Shown piece after piece: positions 10,201 to 14,351 of a stretch of 14,351 nucleotides of DNA. Origin of the DNA: Bacillota bacterium (GTDB lineage Bacteria; Bacillota; Clostridia; Lachnospirales; Lachnospiraceae); the NCBI GenBank assembly GCA_022717655.1, contig JAIIAN010000068.1, forward strand, positions 1 to 14,351. The letters run 5' to 3'. The notes beneath the pieces were generated by a model that saw only the letters and a list, made by a program, of their open reading frames with translations, made no database searches and was not told the origin of the DNA. The position numbers were made by a program, and so were the translations under genes. How positions within the stretch are numbered: position 1 is the first letter of the stretch; the number at the start of each line of letters is the position of its first letter.

Positions 10201-12408
10201 GGCGGAACTGTAGGCAAACTCTTCGGAGCAGGAACTGGTAACGGAACCGTAACTGGCAATGTAACCGTAAACGTATCCGGTGGAACCATCAGCAGTCCAA
10301 TCTACGGTGGTGGAGACGGCGCAGGGGTAACCGGAGATACAGCAGTAACAATAAACCATGACAAACTGGGGGAAGCAGGAATCTTCCAGTCCATCTATGG
10401 CGGTGGAAAAGGTGCTAAGGTAACAGGAAATACTACAGTTACCGTAACAGTTCCAAACAAGGCAGATGCAGCTACCTTTAGTATGGATACCATCAGTGGT
10501 TCCGGAACAAATGAAGAGGGAACTGCACTGGAAAATAACGTAACCGGTGACAAAACCGTTACCATTGCTATGAAGAACAGCGATCAGTCAGGTACACTGG
10601 AACTCAAGACACTGGCTGGATTTACCACACTGAACCTTGGGGATGAAAATGCATCTTACAATCACTCCATCTTCAAGGTAAGCGACCGATTCGACAGCAA
10701 TGCACAAGAGAATAATGTCGAAAGAACTGGTACAGTCAACTTAAAACATTCCTCTCTTACAGTAAACAGCAGTAAGCAGGGACATATCGGAAGCATGGTG
10801 GTTTCCGGAGAAAGTGAACTGAACGTATACAAAGCAGAAAGCACCAGTCCACTGAAAGTGGATGGAACCGTGACGGTAGAGAAGGGAATACGTCTCCGAA
10901 TCAATGCGATGAAAGACGGTACAGAGGACAATGCACTTGGAGACAGAATCCTTGAGTTTAAAACGTCAAGTCATGCAAATCGAAACAGCTATGTAGACGG
11001 AAGCGGTAAAAATCTGAGTGTTGGAACGGAAAAGGGATTCATCCTGTTTAAGGATTCGACTGGTCATGATGTATCCAGTTGGGTAGAATATCCTGGTGCA
11101 GATGCTGGCGCATTAACGGACAAACTGGATGCAAACGTCAATCAAACGACCGTTTCAAAGATTCTGCATTTTGATTATGATGCAGGAAATGGAGACGCAG
11201 TAAGAGACGGATACGTAATCGCAGTTCCAAAGGATATCACAGAGGCAGCTGAACAGGTGAAATACTCCAAAGTGGATTCTGGATTCTGTAAAGATGGAAC
11301 ATTCAGTGAGACATTCGTACAGACGTTTACAGAGGGTACAGACTACTGGAAGATCACATTTACAAAAAATGCGGATGGAAATGGAGCAACAGGTGCAACA
11401 CCAGCAATTGAGATTAATAACCAGAGCTTTATCTATGTTGCACATATCGTATGTGACGCTGTGGGTGAGGATGAAAGGAGAAATCATGTCACTACCTTTA
11501 TCGTAGACACCAGTGCACCGAAACAGGATACCGAAGCTACAAAAGTGGAACAGATTGACCAAGATGGTGCGACAGAAAGTGTTACGTATACACTGTCAGT
11601 GACAGACCCAGTCTTAGCGCAGGAGAATTTACCGGCGAAAGATGAAGCTGGAAAGACCCATATGACCTACACACCAGCAGGAATTGACCAGGTATTCTGG
11701 GCAATCAGCGGTGAGAAAGATAAGAACTATGTCAATGCCAAAGCCGATGCACAGGCAGCACAGAGAGAAGCGAAAGTGGACCAGCCAGATGGAACCGGAC
11801 TCAATGGAACCGGAACTGCAACTGCAGACGGAAAGATTGAGCTTACCATCTCGAAAGCAAAACTTGACAAGGCAAAGGAAGATGGCAAAAATCTCTGGGT
11901 ATATGTCAAAGACGGTGAGAATAATACCATGAAGATGATGATTAACTTAAATGAGGATGTCATCAATGTAAGGGTACCACTGAACGTCAATGTGGTGGCA
12001 GTCAAGAAAGCAGAAGGCGGAGATTGTGAATTGTTGGCACCGAACTGCTACGTAGTCAATGACGGAAGCAAAGAAGTCACTGCAGCGGTGAATGGATTTA
12101 CAACTAAGGAAGCGAAAAATCTGAAACTGGTGAAGGATAAAGCCGCAGACCAGACTTATGGAGCAAATGAGATTGCCCTGCAGCTGATGCCATCGACAAA
12201 TGGACAGACAAAAAATACCTTTGACAAAACAAATGTACTGACACTGGGCAGAACGAACATGCTGAACATTGGAACGATGCAGCCAAAGGATAACGAGGGA
12301 AGAATCATCGGATACACCTTTGATGCCGCGTACAATGTGAAAGAAATCAATGTTCCAGACGAGTGGATCTCCAATACGATGAGTTATCATTTTACAGTGA
12401 AGAAATAA
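1276..12408 (+). CDS. Giant secreted modular surface protein (adhesin-like), 3710 aa
   Basis: Start ATG 1276 follows GGGAG (1264-1268) at 7 bases. Residues 1-33 are a signal peptide: Lys/Arg/Asn-rich start, hydrophobic core FLYLLAGMLLLIGAIGVV, likely cut after VSA. Next come two Ig-like segments (about 40-94 and 195-315) with acidic Glu/Ser/Thr/Lys-rich stretches at about 95-190 and 245-277. The bulk consists of duplicated beta-rich modules (listed separately) and a glycine-rich IYGGG/GNVTVNV region (about 2932-3060) typical of beta-helix adhesins. The last 150 residues begin VINVRVPLNVNVV, like C-terminal beta domains of other Firmicute surface proteins. There is no LPXTG motif, C-terminal membrane segment, SLH or dockerin sequence, and no enzyme motif was seen. 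The role is inferred: cell-surface adhesion or interaction. No closer family could be named. It is probably transcribed alone, controlled by the invertible promoter upstream, and ends at a strong terminator. Confidence 0.9.
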   Translation: MNQQKQKNQNNRKFLYLLAGMLLLIGAIGVVSAKQTASIYDAPDLHLVQGSEKYDLEEGITYDSGKYELAVKDMGDFDIQTIGKYEVSYTLTPKGEAVDKKDGKDEKAQSTEEESAEQSTEKSTVQSAEEDNAKQTVEDSKAVSENKDKAATQADDKTTVEESADETSDTNTKETKSDTKEAESDSDEETILFKRTVFVEGKDGQKDYIYAPELEVQAGSTDYDLLADVEVRNLADDSVVEEAEVTVEDMSELEENAMTEEEQAEAKDGQNAEEQEGSMPPLKEGEYKVTLSAVGEDDETITVERTIVVLSEEDTGTVYFESLAGDKGWINSITSGVIKQGTSGLTFWYHEFNEKRIAGPYEGGSQKFQGLYGKVPAWYYITETDIADTLAGRAGYYRKMQRYEAKNYPGYEPWPGVDKNLEERKGDWSNFLPDGVRTGKALKDGGEPDVKFTLKKDATQKLTFGDLDNYITNRDGSSLVIDGEKNTHTFDIRYSTVGISMDNARFPFPVDQVEIKNVNFELSNTTRHSGLSSNKWLRLKGLTINEKNRDWGKIIDVTAPSIELILDNPKNPIYTINSTGNYNRYDELLVKAGSEDAENPVSISHINDYNNTFHTVIDTSEGGNLTFSIFNVKRSVNGNSEVVLQGDGKIIFDNRLNSDWNSGEDSENASQKSTYNLDVIPALRGSVVTLKNNITIAKTHLIREYNTKGLNDRKTTFALSLDQKLNSNGYKITFEGNKYDLDTDNETVVGNTEALDGEFGVSPRTNLDPTDYALSLTEKDGKYYYLTLADNAKRVVVTSSDHQPIQVSPAVDGTEYFADYKTALEAIRDKGEPDADYIITNDQDVDFGYGDTNNETATALASITDAHAKSLTFKSATRKADIDGNVAQGNYGEHYLVRMRTRKIVLNPSVPVTFEDMVMKYDQGTQAEVKATADDGTVTYYDDLVFDANGSNLTFAGTTSFWKDNGVDEKQMYPTVYGAGSGFAKDLNVTEGNAANAKITVAEGGSVVVGNIYNYSTLTNNGSLEVTGEIDAQKDGNAYKGETILGGADSELILSNAEGKKSMGSLKVAEDATAKPKLKLARVAEVEGKDASNQNNPYILNLTDENPLKVLKDGVQLIEVSYCSGEGTHNDVIFNLPNVADRRNVTVEPLYSGFSLGLFPEKDKKFICLKETKILVIDDNTQDKHRETGLGEAILEISKLNSKTPDHTYTISFTKNDYKVVDFDREVLEYVLGTKSGTYTYQDIDYPDLAKVAEIGKLTWCGTFTETGANADTYGTVTSTEDLVFFGKETVIRDINWSISNGKGMYANGEPLVFDGNVTFADGTVTPISGSDPAGNKAAAEIKVQKSMTAGSFVTFKDLTVGEGGTTQTVLTLTGKIQATPATKSKKAKNTNAVQKLLQFFSGNDEDTDDKADAQAQSSTGTVSLKNAHLKLTGLESSSFTSLVADNNNNQLTIPKDDTTKKTYPIQLSEKTELADATKKIQVNTATTATEGDKVVVYADKANADAAQYQNASFKVVQEENILFLKNDAKPIMKIELYEKDKTDKDFVKKAAYETYTDAFRAVGEGDSNKDYKFVNLVQTEFRSEDAQTLLEERKANSFTFEGGAYNAAYGGENRDGYYMVIMKMNNITLPSNYEVIWNQTVYHDGASESNRFEFYNNGGTLTFGERFSSRERGNATYDFIVYGGAASGECNKNVTINIFAGQFYEIYGGNKEGKHTGDVKINLSVPTEKAKDRSYLHIYRLDGASADNGTNDTTSNRQVLDDMIAAYKAGRTEVNGQWTFPEIERDNSNATVEITITNEVDTAKYNTMDDLTKRNYSIQVNNLFNYDTFTVEQGMFYQPDERDGDYNVNTISSLVKGYKGKTVIADGAEIFFLQNLGYRRLGSLVGKESKVSTTTARLYYVLQGVFAGKGYDSKENPWAICLSDKDPFGLESFNGHRVSVASYGGEHQNDVVFNLTGLETGTESHYTSTKTLESTFENFRLYPDADDTTIRLDNSTVMLIDGNGNRSRYENIAAAIVAISERETKDADGNYPKGEYTIAFYKGGDYTTSENDLLAMKLAAGKGGPDEKFTYQGVEYDLSNVSQASKITWNGHMNSAGARARDWSVLHPTGELNFFGTNTEIAGLQLNYDKYTSGESQSKDIYANGSSLIFADYSHVPGTEYPNLYGGSKDKTKKGGDITILSRGDWMRLNDVRDFKTLTLGENTNGRPYVTIYGKLDSNQTGVTANRTGKLVLHNAEIRFYGDAEGHIGNVEADKNTNTINIHKTADGTKTLYVDNGLKLADAEQKITLTMNGVAASRKDILVQLKDEIAEEQVKLVKSGCAGYDSIKATKDKKALILENMSAMRWKYTSQSGLDGYFREFNGLSETSLAAEVGGKSPSTKGDWSRFQKKGKTSGLVEIGEDGSLKWIDEPEVSAQVITGSQPSEYYWSFGTLLGEFNPLISSVDNADTSSSIELDFGNDGTAGSGSIFKWVDGYPLIMDNMQLSIKGFRIGDENQWNGHEATIKGISLMGNQVLRLDSAYGNGYGWIVNSWGNKLEYGPNAIGVYSGWSNGYPESPDAIVQVRLADNITMNPAYQLGWKVGSVMIQSGKAIPDNEISIINFLKTAQIDLKENNTVKFAGIYGMDVKDTLVEFLGTGKVYMTNLVQTRGNYGITEATDKISANTVLLRGGDVTVAKGRTDMDSDAIYVKKELTMNGFKFKGMRVEGTQTGTKEAALRENEVFAKAESTSLDATDFVLENPADGDSGLYFTSKDEGKTIYVKKFTKPDSTEALDKPIEVDHPDGTKHYYATYESALTTDEMANAIEGTYTIRNLVEREFTDLDAEALKTFSSKNVSLVFESGTRTDKDGAAGTLYRVRMRVQNLELPAGVDVTFQNIVMKYDEGTQTEAKDKNGKITSYDMTFAGNGGTLAFGEGVVFLKHNDEVMTPTIYGGSTTKDLNQDSSVLIKANCEAKFAAVYGAGTKAQTGKASVAIYGGTVGKLFGAGTGNGTVTGNVTVNVSGGTISSPIYGGGDGAGVTGDTAVTINHDKLGEAGIFQSIYGGGKGAKVTGNTTVTVTVPNKADAATFSMDTISGSGTNEEGTALENNVTGDKTVTIAMKNSDQSGTLELKTLAGFTTLNLGDENASYNHSIFKVSDRFDSNAQENNVERTGTVNLKHSSLTVNSSKQGHIGSMVVSGESELNVYKAESTSPLKVDGTVTVEKGIRLRINAMKDGTEDNALGDRILEFKTSSHANRNSYVDGSGKNLSVGTEKGFILFKDSTGHDVSSWVEYPGADAGALTDKLDANVNQTTVSKILHFDYDAGNGDAVRDGYVIAVPKDITEAAEQVKYSKVDSGFCKDGTFSETFVQTFTEGTDYWKITFTKNADGNGATGATPAIEINNQSFIYVAHIVCDAVGEDERRNHVTTFIVDTSAPKQDTEATKVEQIDQDGATESVTYTLSVTDPVLAQENLPAKDEAGKTHMTYTPAGIDQVFWAISGEKDKNYVNAKADAQAAQREAKVDQPDGTGLNGTGTATADGKIELTISKAKLDKAKEDGKNLWVYVKDGENNTMKMMINLNEDVINVRVPLNVNVVAVKKAEGGDCELLAPNCYVVNDGSKEVTAAVNGFTTKEAKNLKLVKDKAADQTYGANEIALQLMPSTNGQTKNTFDKTNVLTLGRTNMLNIGTMQPKDNEGRIIGYTFDAAYNVKEINVPDEWISNTMSYHFTVKK
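1558..1860 (+). other. Acidic low-complexity linker in the giant protein
   Basis: Residues about 95-195 are almost only Glu, Asp, Lys, Ser, Thr, Ala and Gln, with short repeats such as STEEESAEQSTEKST and TKETKSDTKEAESDSDEE. The stretch interrupts an Ig-like domain pair and is probably disordered, acting as a stalk or spacer near the N terminus. Such stretches often vary in length between strains. Confidence 0.7.
2302..2990 (+). repeat. Internal protein module N, copy 1
   Basis: Shared landmarks with copy 2 (8308-9000) are SGLTFWYHEFN versus SGLDGYFREFN and KGDWSNF versus KGDWSRF. A hydrophobic strand-rich stretch follows in both. The similarity is at protein level and diverged. This copy starts the repeat region and copy 2 follows module C copy 2, which suggests reuse of an ancestral unit. 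Function unknown. Confidence 0.5.
3601..4221 (+). repeat. Internal protein module A, copy 1
   Basis: Residues 776-982. Landmarks are Y..YKTALEAI, a strand with SLTFKS, then VRMRTRKIVLNPSVPVTFEDMVMKYDQGTQAEV and finally TVYGAGSG. It matches copy 3 (9517-10083) well, including the DNA of the MKYD.GTQ.E segment (4026-4060 against 9906-9941), and copy 2 (5821-6342) more weakly. It ends at a YG(A/G)GS motif that opens a glycine-rich stretch. Confidence 0.65.
4561..5850 (+). repeat. Internal duplicated block D-B-C, copy 1
   Basis: This block matches 7024-8298. In order: NPYILNLTDENPLKV and EVSYCSGEGTHNDVIFNL (D, to 4785); KILVIDDN…TYTISF…YTYQDIDYPDLAKV…LTWCG…DLVFFG.ET.I (B, 4786-5409); then GTVSLKNAHLKLTG…KLQ-type strands ending ENILFLKN (C, from 5533). 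Between B and C a Lys/Asp-rich insertion (about 5410-5530) is absent from copy 2. The layout suggests segmental duplication followed by divergence. Beta-rich; function unknown. Confidence 0.65.
5821..6342 (+). repeat. Internal protein module A, copy 2
   Basis: Residues 1516-1689. Shared landmarks are YETYTDAFRAV, KFVNLVQTEF (compare RNLVEREF in copy 3), SFTFEGG, VIMKMNNITLPSNYEVIWNQTV, NNGGTLTFGE and IVYGGAASG. It is more diverged from copies 1 and 3 than they are from each other, and lacks the MKYD.GTQ.E stretch. Confidence 0.55.
7024..8298 (+). repeat. Internal duplicated block D-B-C, copy 2
   Basis: This is the second copy of the 4561-5850 block. Landmarks are NPWAICLSDKDPFGL, SVASYGGEHQNDVVFNL, VMLIDGNGN, YTIAFYKGGDY, FTYQGVEYDLSNV, ITWNGHMN, ELNFFGTNTEI, then TLTLGEN…GKLDSNQ and TGKLVLHNAEIRFYGDAEGHIGNV, ending KALILEN. 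The order of landmarks matches copy 1 throughout, which supports duplication rather than chance similarity. Confidence 0.65.
8308..9000 (+). repeat. Internal protein module N, copy 2
   Basis: This is the counterpart of 2302-2990. It follows directly after block D-B-C copy 2 and is rich in Gly, Trp, Tyr and Asn. Shared landmarks are SGLDGYFREFN and KGDWSRF. The downstream part aligns only loosely with copy 1. Confidence 0.45.
9517..10083 (+). repeat. Internal protein module A, copy 3
   Basis: Residues 2748-2936. Landmarks are YATYESALTTDEM, YTIRNLVEREFTDLDAEAL, SLVFESG, YRVRMRVQNLELPAGVDVTFQNIVMKYDEGTQTEA, NGGTLAFGEG and TIYGGSTT. The RVRMR…VTF..(I/M)VMKYD.GTQ segment is nearly the same as in copy 1. 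It leads into the glycine-rich beta-helix-like region. Confidence 0.65.
10069..10450 (+). repeat. Glycine-rich IYGGG / GxVTVxV beta-helix-like repeats
   Basis: Residues about 2932-3058 alternate Tyr-Gly-Gly turns (TIYGGS, AVYGAG, AIYGGT, LFGAG, PIYGGG, SIYGGG) with short beta strands (SVLIKAN, VTVNVSGG, TAVTIN, TTVTVTV) at roughly 20-30-residue spacing. This fits a right-handed beta-helix stalk as in other large bacterial adhesins. Fold is inferred. Confidence 0.6.
10726..11058 (+). repeat. Internal protein module C, copy 3
   Basis: TGTVNLKHSSLTVNSSKQGHIGSMVV…PLKVDGTVTVEKGIRLRI…GFILFKDS matches the C parts at 5533-5850 and 7960-8298. It is preceded by TTLNLGDENASYNHSIF…DRFDSN, which resembles the end of module B. 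The DNA for GHIG (around 8016 and 10780) is nearly the same in two copies. Confidence 0.55.
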
Positions 12409-12454
12409 TAATGAGAAGCTAAAAGATCCATAAGACAGAATAAAAAAGGAAAGA

Positions 12455-12502
12455 CAGCCTGTATCTTGGAAAGATAATTACCAGATACAGGCTGATTTTT
12501 TT
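12455..12502 (+). terminator. Rho-independent terminator after the giant gene
   Basis: CAGCCTGTATCT (12455-12466) pairs perfectly with AGATACAGGCTG (12483-12494) over 12 bp, extendable by a GG/CC pair, with seven T at 12496-12502. It starts 46 bp after the stop codon and should separate the giant gene from the next transcription unit. Confidence 0.92.
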
Positions 12503-12525
12503 ATTATTAAAAAGTGTAATATTGC

Positions 12526-12554
12526 TTGTCATAATAAGAAAACACAGATATAAT
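12526..12554 (+). promoter_or_regulatory. Sigma-A-type promoter for the CAP/transglutaminase gene
   Basis: TTGTCA (12526-12531), a 17-bp spacer and a perfect TATAAT (12549-12554) lie between the terminator and the next gene. The predicted start near 12561 gives a leader of about 84 bases. The downstream gene therefore does not depend on the switch upstream of the giant gene. Confidence 0.8.
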
Positions 12555-12644
12555 ACTTATAAAGGAACATTAAGTGTAGTAAATGTCCGCACTGCATGAC
12601 TATGTTTCTTGAAAAAACTTACATTAAGCAGAAAGGAAGAGGGA

Positions 12645-14351
12645 ATGAGAAAAAGAAAAAAACAGATAGCAATTGTTCTTATGTTTTCTTTGATTCTGTC
12701 TCTGGTTTCACCAAAGGCGGCAATGGCTGCTTTTATAACGGATGAAGCACAGGAAGCACTTAACAGGATTAATGAAATCAGACTTGAAGCCAAAAATGAG
12801 GGAATTGTAGCAATTAAGGGAAATTCTGACAGCCAGTTTAGCAATTCACAAGTCGCAAATGGAAATGCTCTTAAATGGTCGAAATCGGCAATTCAAATGG
12901 CTAAGGTGAGAGCAGAAGAATGTGAAAAAAATGGGAAGATTAGTCATACACGCCCGGATGGCAGTACGGCAGTGAATATTGTTGGGACGTATAGTCTGGA
13001 AAATTTAGCACAGGCATGGGGACAAAAGCAAACGATGTTAGCGGCCGTAAATGGATGGTATTCTGAAAAAGATGCTTATTTACATCATCTTCGTTATCTA
13101 AAGGGAGAGGAAACTGCTGATACAACAGAGCAGTGGGGGCATTACTCGACTATGATTGCGAATGAGTTTGTAAGTGTTGGTCTTGGTACTGTTTATTATT
13201 TGGGAACAACCCAGTATGGTTATGAAAGCATAACTGCCGGAGAATTCACGAATGCTGTGGATTATACAGACAAATATGAGGAAGACGCAGGAAGTACAGA
13301 AGGTCCGGATGGTATCCATGACATTTTTACAGCAAAAGATTCAAGCAAACTTGAGGTGTTTCAAGCACGTATTCTCAACAGGCTTCTTTATCGTGATGAG
13401 GTAATTGATGTATCAGATATTGATATTTCTCCAACAGAAATTACATATTCAAATGGAAGCAATACACTTGTGGGCGAGTATGCTGCAAGAGAGATTGTAA
13501 GGAATAATCCGTTGCATTCTAATATTTCTACAATGGGTTTTCCAGAGTTTACTTATAAAGCAAATGGAAATGTTGCAACTGTTAAGTTCAGTTATCATCC
13601 AGTATGGACAAAAGAGTTTGTGAAACAGGTACTTGCTGGATATGATGATGCGATGTCTCTTATAAATAAAGGGGATAGTGATTTTGCAAAAATTTTAAAA
13701 CTTCATGACTGGATTGTAAAAAATGTTTCCTATGGTATGCTTAAAAATGCTTCTGATTACGCAGTCGGTGCACTTGCCAACAAATCTGCTGTGTGCGGTG
13801 GATATGCGCAATGTTATCAGTTTTTGCTTAGTCAGGCAGGAATTAAAAGTATCTATGTTGCAGCGCAGACCCAAAAAGAACCGCATGCGTGGAATTTAGT
13901 TCAATATGAGGGACATTGGTTTCATGTTGATTGCACCTGGGATAGAGGTGTAGGAATAAATCCAACAGTAAAACATGATTACTTTATGAAAAATGATGAG
14001 GAATTTAATGAGAATGGAGCGCACACAGAAGATTGGAAAGCTCCGGAGAAAAACTATCCGCAGGGAAACAAATGCAGGATCAAAAATAAGTTCTATTCGG
14101 ATAATACAGAAATTGCACAGGATGAGCAGATTCAGGCAAATCCAATTGAATTGAAACATGAATATGATACTTCACAGCCATATCACTGGTCAGAGACAGA
14201 ACACTGGGGAGTTTGTAAAGCTGGTGTGGAAATCAGAGAACAGCATCAGGGGAATCCATGCAGCGTTTGCCATTATGAACAGGTAATAGAATGTAAACAT
14301 CAATGGACGGAAAAGAAAGATGAGAAAAACCACTGGCAGGAGTGTGAGCTG
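12645..14351 (+). CDS. Secreted CAP/SCP-domain + transglutaminase-like protein with Trp/Cys-rich repeats (3' end outside window)
   Basis: Open for 569 codons to the window end. ATG 12645 follows AGGAAGAGGG (12634-12643). Residues 1-28 form a signal peptide (RKRKK start, hydrophobic core, cut after AMA). Residues about 35-195 are a CAP/SCP domain: LNRINEIR, His101 in ISHTRPDG, Glu119 in SLENLA, and His166 in WGHYSTMI match the conserved CAP pocket. Residues about 350-435 are a transglutaminase-like cysteine domain: LHDWIVKNVSYG, Cys384 in SAVCGGYAQC, His414 in EPHAWN and Asp429 in FHVDCTWD make the Cys-His-Asp triad. From about 510, repeats of HW, CxxC and HxW (HWSETEHWGVC, CSVCHY, CKHQW) begin and run off the edge; similar tails occur in secreted Clostridia proteins. 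It is exported and acts outside the cell, perhaps in cell-wall or surface-protein processing or crosslinking; substrate unknown. Confidence 0.88.
   Translation, partial: MRKRKKQIAIVLMFSLILSLVSPKAAMAAFITDEAQEALNRINEIRLEAKNEGIVAIKGNSDSQFSNSQVANGNALKWSKSAIQMAKVRAEECEKNGKISHTRPDGSTAVNIVGTYSLENLAQAWGQKQTMLAAVNGWYSEKDAYLHHLRYLKGEETADTTEQWGHYSTMIANEFVSVGLGTVYYLGTTQYGYESITAGEFTNAVDYTDKYEEDAGSTEGPDGIHDIFTAKDSSKLEVFQARILNRLLYRDEVIDVSDIDISPTEITYSNGSNTLVGEYAAREIVRNNPLHSNISTMGFPEFTYKANGNVATVKFSYHPVWTKEFVKQVLAGYDDAMSLINKGDSDFAKILKLHDWIVKNVSYGMLKNASDYAVGALANKSAVCGGYAQCYQFLLSQAGIKSIYVAAQTQKEPHAWNLVQYEGHWFHVDCTWDRGVGINPTVKHDYFMKNDEEFNENGAHTEDWKAPEKNYPQGNKCRIKNKFYSDNTEIAQDEQIQANPIELKHEYDTSQPYHWSETEHWGVCKAGVEIREQHQGNPCSVCHYEQVIECKHQWTEKKDEKNHWQECEL

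Noticed and set aside
1276..12408. Many minus-strand and off-frame open frames inside the giant gene
   Set aside because: All lie within one intact reading frame with clear signal peptide and module structure, and none has a credible start site or recognisable domain.
11600..12408. LPXTG-type sorting signal in the giant protein's C terminus
   Set aside because: The only LPA-type string (LPAKDE) lies far from the end with no hydrophobic segment and charged tail after it; the protein ends in SYHFTVKK.

Overview
The window looks like a chromosomal accessory locus of a gut-type Firmicute, most likely a Lachnospiraceae/Clostridia member. The reasons are moderate-to-low GC, GGAG-type ribosome binding sites, sigma-A-like promoters, Gram-positive signal peptides, a clostridial-type tyrosine recombinase, and huge secreted modular proteins without an outer-membrane signature. 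Species cannot be fixed from the sequence alone.

Layout, left to right. (1) 1-665: the 3' part of a tyrosine recombinase gene, cut by the window edge and broken by a one-base frameshift at 183-185; all catalytic residues are still encoded once the frame is corrected. (2) 666-1275: about 610 bp without a convincing gene. It holds three copies of a palindromic recombinase-type site (9-bp arms around an 8-bp spacer). Copies 1 and 2 are inverted and enclose about 306 bp. Copies 2 and 3 are direct repeats 41 bp apart. Inside the 306-bp segment are a near-consensus promoter with an extended -10, which now points left and away from the big gene, and an intrinsic terminator reading the same way. The remaining leader folds into strong stem-loops. 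(3) 1276-12408: one uninterrupted gene for a 3710-residue secreted surface protein. It is built from duplicated modules plus glycine-rich beta-helix-like repeats, has no LPXTG or other recognisable anchor, and ends in a terminator at 12455-12502. (4) 12526-12554 is a clean sigma-A promoter for the last gene, 12645 to the window end: a secreted protein with a CAP/SCP domain, a transglutaminase-like domain and the start of Trp/His/Cys-rich repeats.

Main interpretation: 666-1275 is an invertible promoter (phase-variation switch) controlling the giant surface protein, with the adjacent tyrosine recombinase as its probable invertase. As sequenced it is in the OFF orientation. Inversion between copies 1 and 2 would place the promoter at about 987-1016 reading into the gene. 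The frameshift in the recombinase could mean that the switch is locked OFF here, or that a recombinase encoded elsewhere works the sites.
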